Shown: positions 34,931 through 45,470, counted from the stretch's first letter. The stretch is 64,000 nt of DNA from Bos javanicus (GCF_032452875.1 NC_083882.1:60527614-60591613), one strand, 5' to 3'. Numbers and translations: made by a program. The notes: generated from the sequence alone by a model not told the origin.

Positions 34931-35144
34931 ACCAGAGTTTTTAGAGGCTTCATTCCATCTCCTGTGGGTAACTGAGAAGTCCATGTTTAAGATATTTTAT
35001 ATTTGTAAACACATGTGAGAGACAGCCTGGGATCTTTAACTGGAGAAGACATTACAGAAGGTTGGCTATTTGGCATTAGAATTAACAAGAATTAACTAAA
35101 TTTGAATGGTCAGTGTTAATATGATTCCACTTTTAAACCTGGGC

Positions 35145-35370
35145 TTGGTGTTGGGTGGCTCAGACAGTAAAGAATCTGCCTTTGATGCAGAAGACCTAGG
35201 TTCGATTCCTGGGTCAGGAAGATCCCCTGGAGAAGGAAATGTCAATCCACTCCAGTATTTTTACCTGGAGAATCCCATGGACAGAGGAGCTTGGTGGACT
35301 ACAGTCCATGGGGTCACAAAGAGTCAGACACGACTGAGCAACTAACACTTTCACGCTACACTTCACTTTT
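35145..35370 (+). mobile_element. Bov-tA SINE
   Basis: ggtggctcagacagtaaaga head, gatcccctggagaaggaaat, gaatcccatggacagaggag, gagtcagacacgactgagca and a tail with tttcacgctacacttcac. Full length, but the first few bases are altered (gtgttgggtgg). Confidence 0.93.
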
Positions 35371-36180
35371 CAGTCTGTGAAAACTCAGCCTATGTAAGAT
35401 TCTAAGTTACCTCTAACATTTTGGCAAGTAGAAACAATATGTAAAAAAGAGTAATGCATCCTAGGTAAAATTGAAATGTTTCCTCTGTTACACCCCCTTA
35501 ATCCAGATGGTCTCTTTCAAAAATTATGTAAACGCTTATGTATATCCAGAAAGTCTGGATAACTCAAAAGTTAACTTCACTGCTTCTAAAGAGGATTTCC
35601 AAACTTAATTTTTATTCTCTCTATAAAAAATTTAAGCTGAAATTTTCTTGAAAAATGGCAGAATTGCTTTTCTATTAGATTATAGATGATACCTTTTCTC
35701 ACTCACTCATGTAAATGAGAATATTCAAGATTAAAAGAAATGAGAGCTGACTAAATCAGCAAAAGTCATTCACAGAACAATTGGCCCTGTGCTAACTCCC
35801 TTAGAGATGGATCATAAATCACATCAGGCCCTCTTTTCTCCCAATTTGCACACAATATTAAATAATGGAATAGAATTTGAGTGTTCTCCATCAAAGAAGC
35901 TATCAAGGTCATCTATAGACTTCTGTCCTGTCTTTCTAGCCATCCCCCTTCCAAAAATATCCAGCATTAAGAGCTAGAATTTAGTGTATATTTTTAACCA
36001 TAGCATAAAGGCTTTGAATCAGCTATAACAAAATTATGTTTCTTAGAAATGTTCATTACTTATCATTTAGAATTAGAAATCATAACATCTATCCAGAACT
36101 GGTATATTATCCAATAATTTTTATAACTATTTATGCTTCATTTAATGTGTGTGGTTCATTTATCCTTATGATAAATGTTA
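35371..36180. other. Unique sequence
   Basis: No repeat or gene recognised. Confidence 0.4.
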
Positions 36181-36400
36181 GTTGAGAATCTATTATGTAC
36201 CAGGTGCTGATTTTGGTATAGGGGATATATTAGTGAATAAAACAGAGGAAATCTCTACCCTACTTGTTTATAATTTTAGTTGTTGAGGACTCTCCCTCAA
36301 AAAAATATTTATTGAATATTCAAAAATGTTTGTGTAAACTCACTGCTGTTGAGGATGCAGAGATGAAGCTGAGTGTACCCAGAAAAATAAGTGGACAAAA
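36181..36400 (+). repeat. Old interspersed repeat pieces, family not assigned
   Basis: gagaatctattatgtaccag followed by gtgctgattttgg, and a second partial block atttattgaatattcaaaaa then ctgttgaggatgcagagatg, look like two overlapping copies of the common 'tattgagcacctactatgtgccagg' type. Confidence 0.45.
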
Positions 36401-36484
36401 GAGGATGTTCTCTTTAGACCCTAGAGAGATCATGATGGAGACACTTGGCATTTTAAAGTAAAGATGTTCCCTTCTTCACATTCA

Positions 36485-37260
36485 AAAACATTTTTTTTTA
36501 AAAAATAAGTTATTCTCTACATGCATTATTATACTAAGTTTGGGTATACAACATAGTGAAGTAATCACAGTAAGTCTGGTTACCATCTGTCATCATGCAA
36601 AATTGTTTTAATATTATTGACTATATTCCCCATATGTATATTACAAGTCTATGACATGTATTTTTTAGCTGGAAGTTTGTACTTCTTACTCTCTTTCACC
36701 TGTTTCTTCAGCCTTCCCACTCTCTTCCCTCTGGCAACCACTAGTTTGTTTTCTGTATCTTCGACTATGTTTATTTTGTTGTTCTTTTGTTTTGTTTCTT
36801 TAGATTCCACATATAAGTGGAATTCCACATAAAAGTGAAATAAGAGGCTTCCCTCATAGCTCATTTGGTAAAGAATCTGCCTGCCATGCAGGAGACCCCG
36901 ATTCAATCCCTGGGTTGGGAAGGTCCCCTAGAGAAGGGTTAGGCTACCCACTCCTGTATTATTGGGCTTCCCCTGTGGCTCAGTTGGTGAAGAATCCACC
37001 TGCAATGGGCCAGACCTGGATTCACAATCCCTGGGTTGGGAAGATCCCCCGGAGAAGGGAAAGGCTACACACTCCAGTATTCTGGCCTGGAGAATTTCAA
37101 GGACTTTCAAGTCCATGGACTGTACATCCCATGAACTGTATAGTCCATGGGGTCACAAAAATTCAGAAATGACTGAGGAACTTTCACTTCACTCTAAGTG
37201 AAATTATATGGTATTTGTCTTTCTCTGGTTTATTTCACTTAGCATAATTCTCTCAGTGGT
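36485..37260 (-). mobile_element. Old L1 3' tail, reverse, split by a SINE dimer
   Basis: tgggtatacaacatagtgaa, tattattgactatattcccc, tctggcaaccactagtttgt, tagattccacatataagtgg; after the SINE aattatatggtatttgtctt and ttatttcacttagcataatt. This is the classic antisense of an L1 3' untranslated region. Confidence 0.85.
36842..37195 (+). mobile_element. Dimeric Bov-tA (duplicated tRNA head), copy 2
   Basis: Unit A (about 36846-36963) ends in ctcctgtattatt; unit B starts at 36964 gggcttcccctgtggctcag. Flanked by aagtgaaat at 36833-36841 and 37196-37204. Unit B has an internal expansion with three 'tccatgg/cccatga' pieces (37100-37150). Same dimer junction as the copies at 34524 and 57948. Confidence 0.9.
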
Positions 37261-37379
37261 TAAAATTACAACTTACTCCATAATTTATTATTAACAGAAT
37301 ATTAAGGGGCTTATCATGGAACTAGAGACAGAGTGGATGTAATAACATGTCAGCAAATTCTTACATGTTAGAGCTTATT

Positions 37380-37600
37380 TTATGCCAAACTGTTTTCTAA
37401 GTACTTTTATATATCATTATTATTATTATTTACATTATTTATTTAGTCATTATCAGAGGATATGGGATAGGAACTTATAAATTAAAAAAAAATGAGGCAC
37501 AGAGAGGTTAGTATGTTCCTAGGGTCAGAAGGCAAGAATATCATGGAACCAGAGTTTTTCTATGGTCCTCACTCTTAAGTTCAGTGCTAGTGCTATAAGA
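37380..37600 (-). repeat. MIR SINE fossil, reverse orientation
   Basis: gccaaactgttttctaagta, tatatatcattattattatt, aatgaggcacagagaggtta, and gggtcagaaggcaagaatat are reverse MIR blocks in order. Confidence 0.82.
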
Positions 37601-37795
37601 ACCCTCATCAAATGTGGGATGGACTCCATATGGCCACTTGATTTTCCAAAGATACCTTGAATATCATTGGACCCATCAGGTCAAAGCAGTCATAGGAGAG
37701 GTGCTTGCACTACAGATTGGATTAGCTGCAACATGGTATTGAACTACCCCCTAATGAGACATCTGCTGTAGATATTACATTCTCCATCCTTTTAA

Positions 37796-38012
37796 GGGCT
37801 TCTAGGTAGCACTAGTGGTAGAGAACCCACTTCCCAATACAGGAGATGTAAGAGATGCGGGTTCAACCTCCAGGTTGGAAAGATCCCCTGGAGGAGGCAT
37901 GGCAACCCACTCCAGTATTCTTGTCTGGAGAATCCCGTGGACAGAGGAGCCTGGGTCCTCTTTGTGTTCAAAGGATCACAAGAGTTGGACATGACTGAAG
38001 TGATTTAGCATG
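37796..38012 (+). mobile_element. Bov-tA SINE
   Basis: ggcttctaggtagcactagt head, gagatgtaagagatgcgggt, gatcccctggaggaggcatg, cccgtggacagaggagcctg, gttggacatgactgaagtga. Confidence 0.93.
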
Positions 38013-38032
38013 GAAATTTTTTAAGGGGGGGT

Positions 38033-38311
38033 AAGAAGGCAATGGCACCCCACTCCAGTACTCTTGCCTGGAAAATCCCATGGATGGAGGAGGCTGGTGG
38101 GCTGCAGTCCATGGGGTCGCTAAGAGTCGGGCACGACTGAGCGACTTCACTTTCACTTTTCACTTTCATGCATTGGAGAAGGAAATGGCAACCCACTCCA
38201 GTGTTCTTGCCTGGAGAATCCCAGGGACAGGGGAGCCTGGTGGGCTGCCGTCTATGGGGTCGCACAGAGTCAGACATGACTGAAGCGACTTAGTAGCAGT
38301 AGCAGCAGCAA
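38033..38311 (+). mobile_element. Bov-A2 SINE
   Basis: Both halves present: agaaggcaatggcaccccac … gggtcgctaagagtcgggca, linker cactttcacttttcactttc, ggaaatggcaacccactcca … gcgacttagtagcagtagca. Low divergence, hence young. Confidence 0.95.
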
Positions 38312-38706
38312 TAAGCATTTTATTTTGATTATAGAATAATTGCATTATATCAGGCAGAAAATGGATTGTACTTCTTGTTTGAAATTTAAATATCATCTAA
38401 GTGTGTAAATTGATATTGGGGGGAAAAAAGTGAATTGTAGATTTTTTTCTTAATTTGGGTACATTAAATCTTTGAACAATCTTCAAAGAGTGTCAAAAAT
38501 TTATGGAATTAGTACTTTATGAGCTCTTGAGTCCCTTTTTAGAAGCCAGATGTAGAAATTTCTATTCAAAATATATATCCATATTAAATTATTTTGAATC
38601 AAAAGCTAGTAATCCATGAAAATGTTAATGGACTTAATGCCACAGAATGGTACATTTTAAATGGAAATTTTTTCAATAATCATTTCTGTTATTGCACTAT
38701 TCTTTT
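38312..38706. other. Unique sequence
   Basis: AT-rich, G4/A6 run near 38418. Nothing recognised. Confidence 0.4.
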
Positions 38707-38788
38707 CAAAATTTTTAATTGGAGGGTAACTGCTTTACAATGTTGTATTGGTTTCTGCTGTACAGAATTAGCTATAATTATATATCCC
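38707..38788 (-). mobile_element. Ruminant L1 3' tail, reverse, first part (continues at 42381)
   Basis: tttttaattggagggtaact, gctttacaatgttgtattgg and tttctgctgtacagaattag are the reversed L1 tail. It is cut by the BovB and resumes at 42381 (atatatcccctccctctc). Confidence 0.9.
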
Positions 38789-39529
38789 TGAGGTCAGGGG
38801 CAGCGACCGAGAGTGCCAGGCTGTAACGGTGCAGGAACAGCCTAGAGGAGCTACCCAAGTCTGAGGTAAGGGGCGGCGGCCCAGAGGAGCTACCCCACAC
38901 ACGAGGCCAGGAACGGGGGCCGGGAGGACCAATCCCACCTCCAAGGAGCCATGGCTGTGCGGGCGCAGGAGGGCCTAGAGGAGCTATCCCACGCTGAAGG
39001 TCAGGAAGGGCGGCGGTGAGGAGATACCCCTCATCCAAGGTAAGGAGCAGCGGCTGCACTTTGCTGGAGAAGCCATGAAGAGATACCCCACGCCCAAGGT
39101 AAGAGAAACCCAAGTAAGATGGTAGGTGTTGCAAGAGGGCATCAGAGGGCAGACACACTGAAACCATACTCACAGGAAACTAGACAATCTAATCACACTA
39201 GGACCACAGCCTTGTCTAACTCAATGAAACTAAGCCATGCCTGTGGGGCAACCCAAGATGGGCGGGTCATGGTGGAGAGATCTGACAGAATGTGGTCCAC
39301 TGGAGAAGGGAATGGCAAACCACTTCAGTATTCTTGCCTTGAGAACCCCATGAACAGTATGAAAAGGCAAAATGATAGGATACTGAAAGAGGAACTACCC
39401 AGGTCAGTAGGTGCCCAATATGCTACTGGAGATCAGTGGAGAAATAACTTCAGAAAGAATGAAGGGATGGAGCCAAAGCAAAAACAATACCCAGCTGTGG
39501 ATGTGACTGGTGATAGAAGCAAGGTCTGA
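38789..39529 (+). other. BovB 5' leader, GC-rich with repeated motifs
   Basis: The only clearly GC/CpG-rich part of the window (38800-39110), built from imperfect repeats of the type gaggagctaYcccac and aaggt(c/a)aggRgcggcgg. It ends in a TGA (39527-39529) before the endonuclease frame. 39299-39356 contains a block similar to the Bov-A SINE core (ggagaagggaatggcaaacc). It is likely the element's own untranslated region or promoter, not a host CpG island. Confidence 0.8.
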
Positions 39530-40327
39530 TGCTGTAAAGAGCAATATTGCATAGGAACCTGGAATGTCAGATCCATGAATCAAGGCAAATTGGAAGTGGT
39601 CAAACAAGAGATGGCAAGAGTGAATGTCGACATTCTAGGAATCAGCGAACTGAAATGGACTGGAATGGGTGAATTTCACTCAGATGACCATTATATCTAC
39701 TATTGCGGGCAGGAATCCCTTAGGAGAAATGGAATAGCCATTATGGTCAACAAAAGAGTCCAAAATACAGTAATTGGATGCAATCTCAAAAACGACAGAA
39801 TGATTTCTGTTCGTTTCCAAGGCAAACCATTCAATATCACAGTAATCCAAGTCTATGCCCCAACCAGTAATGCTGAAGAAGCTGAAGTTGAACAGTTCTA
39901 TGAAGACCTACAAGACCTTTTAGAACTAACACCGAAAAAAGATGTCCTTTTCATTATAGGGGACTGGAATGCAAAAGTAGGAAGTCAAGAAACACCTGGA
40001 GTAACAGATAAATTTGGCCTTGGAATATGGAATAAAGCAGGGCAAAGACTAATAAAGTTTTGCCAAGAAAATGCACTGGTCATAGCAAACACCCTCTTCC
40101 AACAACACAAGAGAAGACTCTACACATGGACATCACCAGATGGTCAACACGGAAATCAGACTGATTATATTCTTTGCAGCCAAAGATGGAGAAGCTCTAG
40201 ACAGTCAGCAAAAACAAGACCAGGAGCTGACTGTGGCTCAGACCATGAACTCCTTATTGCCAAATTCAGACTTAAATTGAAGAAAGTAGGGAAAACCACT
40301 AGACCATACAAGCATGACCTAAATTGA
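39530..40327 (+). pseudogene. BovB AP-type endonuclease domain
   Basis: Cleaves target DNA to prime reverse transcription. From the ATG at 39575 the frame has 250 codons: ISELKW with catalytic Glu25, YAPTS (Tyr94), GDWNAKVG (Asp130, Asn132), YTWTSPDG, DYIL, and SDHELL (222-224). The upstream codons 39530-39574 encode GTWNVRSM with the family's first catalytic Asn, so the real start lies before this ATG, after the TGA at 39527. The frame ends at a TGA (40325-40327) and then continues in register at 40346. In an intact BovB the reverse transcriptase follows directly, so the stop is a disabling change. All endonuclease motifs remain readable. Confidence 0.93.
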
Positions 40328-40345
40328 ATCCCTTATGATTATACA

Positions 40346-42362
40346 GTGGAAGTGAGAAATAGATTTAAGGGCCTAGATCTGATAGATAGAGTGCTTGATG
40401 AACTATGGAATGAGGTTTGTGATACTGTACAGGAGATAGGGATCAAGACCATCTCCATGGAAAAGAAATGCAAAAAACCAAAATGGCTGTCTGGGAAGGC
40501 CTTACAAATAACTGAAAAGAAGAGAAGCGAAAAGCAAAGGAGCAAAGGAAAGATATAAGCATCTGAATGCAGAGTTCCAAAGAATAGCAAGAAGAGATAA
40601 GAAAGCCTTCTTCAGAGATCAATGCAAAGAAATAGAGGAAGACAACAGTATGAGAAAGACTAGAGATCTCTTCAAGAAAATTAGAGATAACAAGGAAACA
40701 TTTCATGAAAAGATGGGCTCTATAAAGAACAGAAATGGTATGGACCTAACAGAAGCAGAAGATATCAAGAAGAGGTGGCAAGAATACACAAAAGAACTGT
40801 ACAGAAAAGATCTTCACAACCCAGATAATCACGATCACTCACCTAGAGTGATCACCTAGGTGATCACTCACCTAGAGCCAGACATCATGGAATGTGAAGT
40901 CAAGTGGACCTTAGAAAGCATCACTATGAACAAAGCTAGTGGAGGTGATGGAATTCCAGTGGAGCTGTTTCAAATCCTGAAAGATGATGCTGTGAAAGTG
41001 CTGCACTCAATATGCCAGCAAATTTGGAAAACTCAGCAGTGGCCACAGGACTGGAAAAAGTCAGTTTTCATTCCAATCCCAAAGAAAGGCAATGCCAAAG
41101 AATGCTCAAACTACCACACAACTGCACTCATCTCACATGCTAGTAAAGTAATGCTCAATTCTGCAAGCCAGGCTTCAGCAATATGTGAACTGTGAACTTC
41201 CTTATGTTCAAACTGGTTTTAGAAAAGGCAGGAACCAGAGATCAAATTGCCAACATCTGCTGGATCATGGAAAAAGCAAGAGAGTTCCAGAAAAACATCT
41301 ATTTCTGCTTTACTGACTATGCCAAAGCCTTTGACTGTGTGGATCACAATCAACTGTGGGAAATTCTGAAAGAGATGGAAATACCAGACCACCTGACCTG
41401 CCTCTTGAGAAATCTGTATGCAGGTCAGGAAGCAACAGTTAGAACTGGACATGGAACAACAGACTGGTTCCAAATAGGAAAAGGAGTACATCAAGGCTGT
41501 ATATTGTCACCCTGCTTATTTAACTTATATGCAGAGTACATCATGAGAAACGCTGGACTGGAAGAAACACAAACTGGAATCAAGATTGCCGGGAGAAATA
41601 ACAATAACCTCAGATATGCAGATGACACCACCCTTATGGCAGAAAGTGAAGAGGAACTCAAAAGCCTCTTGATGAAGGTGAAAGAGGAGAGTGAAAAAGT
41701 TGGCTTAAAGCTCAACATTCAGATAATGAAGATCATGGCATCCGATCCCATCACTTCATGGGAAATAGATGGGGAAACAGTGTCAGACTTTATTTTTTGG
41801 GCTCCAAAATCACTGCAGATGGTGACTGCATGAAATTAAAAGATGCTTACTCCTTGGAAGGAAAGTTATGTCCAACCTAGATAGCATATTGAAAAGCAGA
41901 GACATTACTTTGCCAACAAAGGTCCGTCTAGTCAAGGCTATGGTTTTTCCTGTGGTCATGTATGGATATGAGAGTTGAACTGTGAAGAAGGCTGAGCGCC
42001 AAAGAATTGATGCTTTTGAACTGTGGTGTTGGAGAAGACTCTTGAGAGTCCCTTGGACTGCAAGGAGATCCAACCAGTCCATTCTGAAGGAGATCAGCCC
42101 TGGGATTTCTTTGGAAGGAATGATGCTAAAGCTGAAACTCCAGTACTTTGGCCACCTCATGCAAAGAGTTGACTCATTGGAAAAGACTCTGATGCTGGGA
42201 GGGATTGGGGGCAGGAGGAGAAGGGGACGACAGAGGATGAGATGGCTGGATGGCATCACTGACTCGATGGACGTGAGTCTGTGTGAGTTGGTGATGGACA
42301 GGGAGGCCTGGCGTGCTGTGATTCGTGGGGTCGCAAAGAGTCAGACACGACTGAGCGACTGA
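40346..42362 (+). pseudogene. BovB reverse-transcriptase region, broken
   Basis: Pieces in three registers: 40346-40558, 40650-40859, 40860-41195, 41192-41833, 41982-42362. Motifs in order are GGDGIPVELF, WPQDWKKSVFIPIPKK, FTDYAKAFDCVDH, GVHQGCILSPCLF, catalytic RYADD (41615-41626), and the C-terminal RVPWTARRSNQSI block. Breaks include a one-base loss near 40545, an extra palindromic segment with TAG at 40857-40859, a small deletion near 41155, and further changes after 41833. It is more complete at the 5' side than the copy at 4301. Confidence 0.93.
40833..40877. repeat. Palindrome and direct repeat inside BovB
   Basis: A perfect 22-bp palindrome (40847-40868; half-site agtgatcacct) lies between two 16-bp direct repeats gatcactcacctagag (40833-40848 and 40862-40877). 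The matching site in the other BovB (about 4632-4660) lacks it. It introduces TAG at 40857-40859 while keeping the downstream register. Confidence 0.93.
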
Positions 42363-42380
42363 ACTGAACTGAACTAATAC

Positions 42381-42735
42381 ATATATCCCCTCCCTCTCAA
42401 GCCTCCCTCTCACTCCTTCGCACCCCTCTAGGTCATTGCAGAGCACCGGACTGAGCCCTCTGTTGTACAGCAGCTTCCCACCAGCCATCTATTTACACGT
42501 GGCAGTGTATATATGTCAGTGCTACTCTCTCAATCCACGCCACAATCTCCTTTCCCCACTGTGTCCACAAGTCCATTCTGTATGTCTACATCTCTATTCT
42601 GACCCTGCATATAGGTTCGTCAGTACCATTTTTCTAGATTCTGTATAAATGCGTTAATATATGACATTTGTTTTTCTCTTTCTGACTTACTTCACTCTGT
42701 ATAACAGGCTCCAGGTTCAGCCACCTAAATTTGTC
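42381..42735 (-). mobile_element. Ruminant L1 3' tail, reverse, second part
   Basis: Continues the segment broken by BovB: ctccctctcactccttcgca, ccctctaggtcattgcagag, gccatctatttacacgtggc, ttctagattctgtataaatg, ttcactctgtataacaggct. Confidence 0.9.
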
Positions 42736-42993
42736 TTTAAAAGCTAGTGATATGAAAAAGCAGTCCCTATGCAGAAACAGCTTTGTTAAGGGTGGTGCAC
42801 ATACTTCTATATCCTAGAGGAAACCGTGCGGATGCCCTAGAAGTTGCCTCCAGAGCCCAGCAACCACAGAGTTAGCTATGCAAATTTCAAGGTCAATCTC
42901 CAATGGTCGAGTTACCACTGCATCAGTTCTGGCACCTGATTTTGGACATTATTCCTACTAAATAGCCTGAAAACTTTAGTCCTTCTTCTAGGA

Positions 42994-43563
42994 TAGATTT
43001 CCTCTTTGGGGCTCTAAAATCACTGTGGATGGTGACTGCAGCCTTGAAATTAGAAGACGATTGTTTCTTGGCACGAAAGCTATGACAAACCTAGACAGTG
43101 TGTTAAACTGCAAAGGTCCATGTAGTCAAGACTATGGTCTTCCCAGTAGTCACGTACAGTTGTGAGAGCTGGACCATAAAGGAGGCAGATTGCTGAAGAA
43201 CTGATGCTTTCTAACTGTGGTGCTGGAGAAGACTCTTGAGAGTCCCATGGAGCAAGGAGATCAAACCAGTCAATCTTAAAGGAAATCAACACTAAACACT
43301 CATTGGAAGGACTAATGCTGAAGCTGAAGCTTAATACTTTGGTCACCTGATGTGAACAGTTGACTTGTTGGAAAAGACCCTGATGCTGGGAAAAATTGAA
43401 GCAGAAGAAGAGGGTGACAGAGGATGAGATGGCTGGATTGCATTAACGATGTTATAGACAGGAATTTGGGCTGTTCTGAGGGATAGTGAGGGACACAGAG
43501 GCCCGGCAAGCTGCAGTCCACGAGGTTGCAAAGAGTCAGAAATGACTACATGACTGAACAACA
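42994..43563 (+). mobile_element. BovB-derived 3' segment (ART2/BovB type) with 11-bp duplication
   Basis: Collinear with the last ~560 bp of BovB: tttggggctctaaaatcact, gcacgaaagctatgacaaac, gtccatgtagtcaagactat, ggagaagactcttgagagtc, aggatgagatggctggattg, and ends actgaacaaca. Perfect duplications ttcttctagga at 42983-42993 and 43564-43574. Confidence 0.93.
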
Positions 43564-43596
43564 TTCTTCTAGGAATTCTTCTTCTTCTAGGAATTC
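43564..43596. repeat. Small tandem duplication after the insertion
   Basis: ttcttctaggaattc occurs twice in tandem with an extra ttc between, overlapping the right-hand target-site duplication. Confidence 0.8.
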
Positions 43597-43729
43597 AGTG
43601 AACTATAGAATATCTCTTAGTGATTTTTTTTTTTTTTTTGCCTAAACAAGTTTGGATAGCTTTCTGATATTTGTAACAATGGTCATTGGTTGAAATCAAT
43701 AATTTTGGCACAATTTATTCGTATTTAGT

Positions 43730-43935
43730 TTGTGCTAGGCACTGTATTATTTATCTTTATTCTCTCATTTTACAGTCAGAAAAATAAAAACAGATGCTGA
43801 CTGAGTATCTGCATTACAGTTGAAGAAAATTAAGTTGACTGGGGTTAAGTAATTTGTCCAAGGCCACATAGCTAACAAATGGCAGACTCTAGAGTGGAAC
43901 CCAGGTTTGCTTGATCACCATGCCTACACTTTTAA
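43730..43935 (-). repeat. MIR SINE fossil, reverse orientation
   Basis: gtgctaggcactgtattatt, tcattttacagtcagaaaaa, ttaagtaatttgtccaaggc, cacatagctaacaaatggca, and ggaacccaggtttgcttgat in reverse MIR order. Confidence 0.87.
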
Positions 43936-44069
43936 TCATTGTCTGATAAAAGTTGCTGACTGATAGAGTTACAGTGATATAGTACAGTAGTCCTGTACTT
44001 TAAAGACTTGACAGAAGTACTATAAGATTATCAATTGATTATAAATTGACACCCCAAATCTAAATTCTG

Positions 44070-44215
44070 AAGAGCTAATTTGCAGATCTGGCTTCTCTCT
44101 ATCACATGAACTTAAGCAAGTGACCCATCTTTCTGAGCCCAATATTTGTCCTCTGTAAAATGAGGAGTTGGATCAACTAAGAGTCCAGGTCCTCTGCAGC
44201 TATGCCTTTCCAGAG
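44070..44215 (+). repeat. MIR SINE fossil
   Basis: gaacttaagcaagtgaccca, tcctctgtaaaatgaggagt and tggatcaactaagagtccag match the MIR core and 3' part. Confidence 0.82.
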
Positions 44216-44929
44216 TTCCAGCTCTCTAATTAGAGAAAAAGGCCTCTCCTCTCCTCTCTTCCTCCTTATTAAGAAGGAAATGTGTAAAAAAGCTATTAAC
44301 TATCCACAGAGCTTTGAAGCTGTCTTCACATCCTTCTCCTCTCTGTGTCTGGATAGAGTCATGTTCTGATTAAAAGTCCAAGGAACTTTTTTATGTGCAA
44401 CCCAGATAATTCAAGGTCAGTCTTCAGATGCTGTTGTGCAACTGCCGGTTGAAAATCAATAGTACATGTCAGGGACATACACAAATAAGCACACATCACT
44501 TAGGATGGCATCTGGTCCTTTGACTTCATAATAGAAATGCCAAAGGGTTATATTTTTCTCAATGTCATCTCATGAAGGCAAGGTATTCCATGGGGTAGGC
44601 TTTGGACCCAAGTCTAAGAAAGGTCATTTTTGTTGAGTTCCAGAACTCTCCCTGGGACTCTGGGTGTCACTGTAGAAGCCATGCTTTCTTTGGCCTTGAA
44701 CAACCAATATATTCCCATATAATAGTTCTTTATTTATTATGACTGCTTTATCAACTCTAATATTACTGATACTTTTATCACTCAAATTAGTTTTCAGGAC
44801 CTACTACCAAACTAGGAACTCCAAGTTAGAAACTGTGTCATCTCACTGTAGTATTTGGAGATAGATGACTACTGATAACTAGCTGACTACTGATTACTAT
44901 TTTTACTATCCAGTAAAGATAGTAATGCC
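44216..44929. other. Unique sequence
   Basis: CT-rich patch at 44240-44270; otherwise nothing recognised. Confidence 0.4.
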
Positions 44930-45077
44930 TATACTATTTATATAATCTGTGCCAGATATTAAGTTAAGAGATTTATACATACAACCACTCTGTAAGCATG
45001 GCAACCTTATACGATAGGCACTATTATTATTAGCTTTATTTTATATATGGAGATACTGAAGTTTAAAGGTGCTTCCT

Positions 45078-45306
45078 CAGTTCAGTTCAGTTCAGTCACT
45101 CAGTCGTGTCTGACTCTTTGCGACCCCATGAATCACAGCACGCCAGGCCTTCCTGTCCATCACCAACTCCCGGAGTTCACTCAGACTCATGTCCGTTGAG
45201 TCAGTGATGATGATGCCATCCAGCCATCTCATCCTCTGTTGTCCCCTTCTCTTCCTGCCCCCAATCCCTCCCAGCATCAGAGTCTTTTCCAATGAGTCAA
45301 CTAGTC
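45078..45306 (-). mobile_element. BovB 3' fragment, reverse, with 11-bp duplication
   Basis: Tail cagttcagttcagttcagtc, then tctgactctttgcgacccca, cgccaggccttcctgtccat, gccatccagccatctcatcc, ccagcatcagagtcttttcc. Duplication aggtgcttcct at 45067-45077 and 45317-45327. Between the truncated end and the right duplication lies a short filler, part of which (45307-45314) is the reverse complement of the duplication. Confidence 0.93.
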
Positions 45307-45320
45307 AAGCACCTAGAGGT

Positions 45321-45376
45321 GCTTCCTAGGTAGTGGTAAAGAACCCACCTGCCAATGCAGGAGATGTAAGAGAGAA
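45321..45376 (+). mobile_element. Bov-tA head fragment
   Basis: gcttcctaggtagtggtaaa, gaacccacctgccaatgcag and gagatgtaagaga are only the tRNA-derived head of the 'agtggtaaag' Bov-tA variant; the body is missing. The BovB insertion used the first bases of this fragment as target. Confidence 0.8.
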
Positions 45377-45470
45377 AGAGTGATTTCCCCAGAGTCATGC
45401 AGATAACAATATAGACCTGCCTGCATTTAAGGTCTACACTCGTAGTTTTCTCATTAGGGAGATAATAATA

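Larger units (their letters stand above)
38789..42380 (+). mobile_element. Near full-length BovB LINE (RTE class)
   Basis: About 3.6 kb, running from a GC-rich leader (cctgaggtcaggggcagcga near the 5' end) through an endonuclease frame and reverse transcriptase to the tandem gaact tail. Perfect duplications atatatccc at 38780-38788 and 42381-42389 show insertion into an antisense L1 tail. BovB is a non-LTR retrotransposon of the RTE clade, spread horizontally among vertebrates and abundant in ruminants (established knowledge). This copy has a stop at 40325, frameshifts near 40545 and 41155, and a palindromic duplication with an in-frame TAG at 40857, so it is not autonomous. Confidence 0.97.
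44930..45470 (-). repeat. MIR SINE fossil, reverse, split by nested insertions
   Basis: Left part 44930-45066: gtgccagatattaagttaag, acgataggcactattattat, atggagatactgaag. Right part 45377-45470: gagtgatttccccagagtca, tgcagataacaatatagacc. The two halves are separated by a Bov-tA head and a BovB insertion. Confidence 0.75.

Noticed and set aside
38800..39110. GC/CpG-rich patch as a host CpG-island promoter
   Set aside because: It is bounded by the BovB target-site duplication and is the BovB 5' leader.
39119..39529. 136-codon frame before the BovB endonuclease
   Set aside because: Lies in the BovB leader; it carries the Bov-A-like block but no recognisable protein motif, so I treat it as untranslated or non-functional.
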